DNA from: an uncultured Clostridia bacterium
GTDB lineage: Bacteria > Bacillota > Clostridia > Oscillospirales > Ruminococcaceae
Direction: 5' to 3'
DNA: 16,737 nt
NCBI GenBank assembly: GCA_947630315.1
Contig: CANRHA010000010.1
Coordinates: 1 to 16,737, forward strand
Shown one piece after another: positions 14,691-16,737 of the stretch. Position numbers and translations under genes: made by a program. Position 1 is the stretch's first letter, and the number at the start of each line of letters is the position of its first letter. The notes under the pieces are model-generated. The model was not told the origin of the DNA, ran no database searches, and worked only from the letters and a program-made list of their open reading frames with translations.

Positions 14691-15737
14691 ATGAAAAAAG
14701 CACTCATCACCGGCATCACCGGTCAGGACGGCAGCTATCTTGCCGAATTTTTGCTTGAAAAAGGCTACGAGGTTCACGGCGTAACCCGCCGCGCGTCCAT
14801 CTCGAATACAGGCCGCATCGACCACATAAAGGACAAACTCACCCTACACGACGGCGATTTGTCGGACAGCTCGTCGTTGATCAGGATCATCAGCGAAGTT
14901 CAGCCCGACGAGATCTACAACTTGGCCGCGCAGAGCCATGTTCAGGTGTCTTTCGACGTTCCCGAATACTCCGGAGACGTCGACGCGATCGGCACTCTGC
15001 GGATCCTCGAAGCTGTCCGCATACTCGGTCTGACGAGGAAAACGAAAATATACCAAGCCTCGACCTCGGAACTCTACGGCAAAGTTGAGGAAGTTCCGCA
15101 GTCCGAGACCACGCCGTTCCACCCGTATTCGCCCTACGCCGTCGCAAAGCAGTACGGCTTCTGGATCACGAGGGAGTACCGCGAGGCATACGAAATGTTT
15201 GCCTGCAACGGAATCCTCTTTAATCACGAATCCGAGCGGCGTGGTGAGAATTTCGTCACCCGAAAGATCACGATTGCGGCAGGTCGAATCGCCGAGGGCT
15301 TGCAGGATCATTTGGAACTCGGCAACTTAGACAGCCTCCGCGACTGGGGTTATGCGAAGGATTATGTCGAGTGTATGTGGCTCATTATGCAGCAGGACAA
15401 GCCCGATGATTTTGTTATCGCAACCGGCGTTCAGCACACCGTCCGCGACTTTGCGGAAAAGGCGTTTGCGGCGAACGGTATACATATCCGCTGGGAGGGC
15501 AAGGGTCTCGACGAGAAAGGGTATGACGAAAAAGCCGGCAAAATGCTGGTCACGGTCAGCCCGAAGTTCTACCGCCCGACCGATGTCGTAAACCTTTGGG
15601 GAGACCCGACCAAGGCAAAGACGGTCTTAGGCTGGAACCCGCAGAAGACAAGCTATGAGGAACTGATTCGGATCATGGCGGAGCATGACAGAAAAATGGC
15701 GAAGAGGGAGAAAGCAGCCCTTAACGCGGAAAGGTGA
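14691..15737 (+). CDS. gmd: GDP-mannose 4,6-dehydratase
   Basis: Converts GDP-mannose to GDP-4-keto-6-deoxy-D-mannose, the branch point to GDP-fucose, rhamnose, perosamine and colitose. It is an extended short-chain dehydrogenase with the NAD(P)-binding GITGQDGSYLAE (8-19). The active-site residues are in STSE (124-127, with Thr125 and Glu127), and the YxxxK pair is Tyr149/Lys153 in SPYAVAK. NHESERRGENFVTRKI (about 177-192) and FYRPTDVVNLWGDPTKAK are diagnostic of Gmd and separate it from other dehydratases. The length, 348 residues, is normal. GAGG lies seven bases before ATG 14691. The next gene starts five bases after its stop. No GDP-fucose synthase (fcl) is present in this window, so the keto-sugar probably goes to the following PLP enzyme. 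Confidence 0.96.
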   Translation: MKKALITGITGQDGSYLAEFLLEKGYEVHGVTRRASISNTGRIDHIKDKLTLHDGDLSDSSSLIRIISEVQPDEIYNLAAQSHVQVSFDVPEYSGDVDAIGTLRILEAVRILGLTRKTKIYQASTSELYGKVEEVPQSETTPFHPYSPYAVAKQYGFWITREYREAYEMFACNGILFNHESERRGENFVTRKITIAAGRIAEGLQDHLELGNLDSLRDWGYAKDYVECMWLIMQQDKPDDFVIATGVQHTVRDFAEKAFAANGIHIRWEGKGLDEKGYDEKAGKMLVTVSPKFYRPTDVVNLWGDPTKAKTVLGWNPQKTSYEELIRIMAEHDRKMAKREKAALNAER

Positions 15738-15742
15738 GATAT

Positions 15743-16737
15743 ATGGACAAAATCGGAGTGGGCTACGCGTCGGTCACTGACATTGAAAAGAAATATGTGA
15801 TGGACGCCCTCGACAGCCAGCGACTTTCGCAGGGAAAATATGTAGCAAAGTTTGAAAAGATGTTCGCGAATATGCACGGGCACAAATACGGCGTCATGTG
15901 CAACAGCGGCACCAGCGCGCTTCACCTTGCAATTCTGGCGCTTAAAGAAAAATATAATTGGGAAGATGACGCGGAGATTCTTGTTCCTGCAATCACTTTT
16001 ATCGCGACATCCAACTCTGTTCTCCATGCGGGATTAAAGCCTGTTTTTGTGGATGTAGATATAAAATCCTACAACATGGATCCAAATGAGATCGAAAAGC
16101 ATATAACCCAAAAAACACGTTGTATAATCCCGGTGCATTGCTTCGGTATGCCCTGTGAGATGGACAAAATAAGCGAAATTGCAAAGAAACATGATCTTAG
16201 AATCATAGAGGACTGTGCCGAGGCGCATTTTGCGAAGATAAATGGCAAGACTGTCGGCAGCTTCAGTGACATTATGGCGTGCAGCACCTATGTAGCGCAC
16301 ACCCTGACTACGGGCGTCGGTGGTGTCATGTGTACAAGCGATTCCGAACTTTCGGAGATATTGCGTTCACTCGTCGCTCACGGCAGAGCCTGCACCTGCG
16401 AGAGATGTATAGCTTCCGATGGCAATCAGGTATGCCCGAAGCGGCTTAAGACGGATATGGACAGGCGATTCACATTTGTGCGCCTTGGATATAGTTACCG
16501 CGTAGGCGAACTCGAAGGCGCTCTCGGCCTCGGTCAGCTTGAAAGAGTAGACGAGATAATGGGCGCGAGGCATAAAAACGCGGATTATCTCATCAAAGGG
16601 CTTGAACCGGTGGAAAAGTACATACAGCTTCCGAGGCACCCTGAGAACATCGAGCACACTTACATGATGTTCCCGATCCTTGTGAAGCCGGAAAGCCCTA
16701 AGACAAAGAATGAGATAGTAAAGTATCTTGAATCGAA
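15743..16737 (+). CDS. DegT-family PLP enzyme with Lys-to-His change (ColD-like sugar 3-dehydratase?), partial
   Basis: Sugar-modifying PLP/PMP enzyme; 331 residues visible, no stop before the right edge. NSGTSALHLA (54-63), VPAITFIATSNSVLHAGLKP (81-100) and DCAEAH (157-162) are the DegT/DnrJ/EryC1/StrS fold motifs. Where aminotransferases have the Schiff-base lysine, this protein has CSTYVAHTLTTGVGG, with His186 at that position. The same swap marks ColD (GDP-4-keto-6-deoxymannose 3-dehydratase) and the CDP-sugar E1 dehydrases. A cysteine-rich insert follows: Cys217, Cys219, Cys222 and Cys231, with Cys158 upstream. This spacing resembles, but does not equal, the [2Fe-2S] ligand pattern of E1. 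ATG 15743 follows AAAGGTGAG at the end of gmd. Gmd context favours a GDP-sugar substrate. A divergent aminotransferase is the alternative. Confidence 0.85.
   Translation, partial: MDKIGVGYASVTDIEKKYVMDALDSQRLSQGKYVAKFEKMFANMHGHKYGVMCNSGTSALHLAILALKEKYNWEDDAEILVPAITFIATSNSVLHAGLKPVFVDVDIKSYNMDPNEIEKHITQKTRCIIPVHCFGMPCEMDKISEIAKKHDLRIIEDCAEAHFAKINGKTVGSFSDIMACSTYVAHTLTTGVGGVMCTSDSELSEILRSLVAHGRACTCERCIASDGNQVCPKRLKTDMDRRFTFVRLGYSYRVGELEGALGLGQLERVDEIMGARHKNADYLIKGLEPVEKYIQLPRHPENIEHTYMMFPILVKPESPKTKNEIVKYLES

Noticed and set aside
14844..15311. A 155-codon - strand open frame in gmd, and similar frames opposite wzx and manC.
   Set aside because: They lie opposite strongly conserved coding sequence and have no independent support.
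1..16737. CRISPR arrays, tRNA or rRNA genes, insertion-sequence ends.
   Set aside because: I saw no regularly spaced repeats, no tRNA-like cloverleaf, no rRNA stretches and no transposase; the only mobility gene is the partial recombinase.

Overview
The window is one end of a surface-polysaccharide (capsule or exopolysaccharide) locus. It probably comes from a Gram-positive, gut-type Firmicute of the Clostridia, perhaps Oscillospiraceae/Ruminococcaceae. I base this on strong GGAG/AGGAGG ribosome binding sites, a TTGNNN-17-TATAAT promoter, moderate GC, tightly packed genes and the protein flavour; the genus is not resolved. Every gene from 1791 to the right edge is on the + strand and could be one transcript. 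The only gene on the - strand is a tyrosine recombinase at the left edge.

Layout. (1) 1-796, - strand: N-terminal 265 residues of an AP2-like/SAM-like tyrosine recombinase, cut by the window edge. (2) 797-1790: about 1 kb with no convincing gene. It holds a near-consensus promoter (961-989), several stable hairpins, a run of ten Gs (1203-1212) just upstream of a second TATAAT, and a purine-rich, highly foldable stretch up to the first gene, so a leader of about 0.8 kb is likely. (3) 1791-3935, GC-richer: phosphoglycosyl transferase, then manC. (4) about 3940-13084, clearly AT-richer: two GT4 glycosyltransferases, Wzy-type polymerase, hexapeptide acetyltransferase, GT2, about 1.4 kb of decayed coding DNA, a glycosyltransferase-like protein of unrecognised family, a gene-free gap of about 430 bp, and a GT23/NodZ-like transferase. 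(5) 13137-16737, GC-richer again: Wzx flippase, gmd, and a DegT-family PLP enzyme running off the right edge.

How it fits together. The locus looks like a Wzx/Wzy system. The phosphoglycosyl transferase loads the first sugar phosphate on undecaprenyl phosphate, the glycosyltransferases extend the repeat unit, the acetyltransferase decorates it, Wzx flips it and Wzy polymerises it. ManC and Gmd make GDP-mannose and GDP-4-keto-6-deoxymannose. The last enzyme has the Schiff-base lysine replaced by histidine, as in ColD and the CDP-sugar 3-dehydrases, so a GDP-3,6-dideoxyhexose (colitose-like) is a plausible product. The GT23-like enzyme is a natural candidate to use such a GDP-deoxysugar.

Most notable. 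The AT-rich middle looks like a swapped serotype cassette: its left edge has a 7-codon mini-gene with a strong ribosome binding site, and its right edge an orphan tail reading ATGA-overlapped into wzx. Expression may be switchable, because a recombinase gene diverges from the promoter, short inverted repeats flank that promoter, and a poly-G tract sits at a second -10 element.
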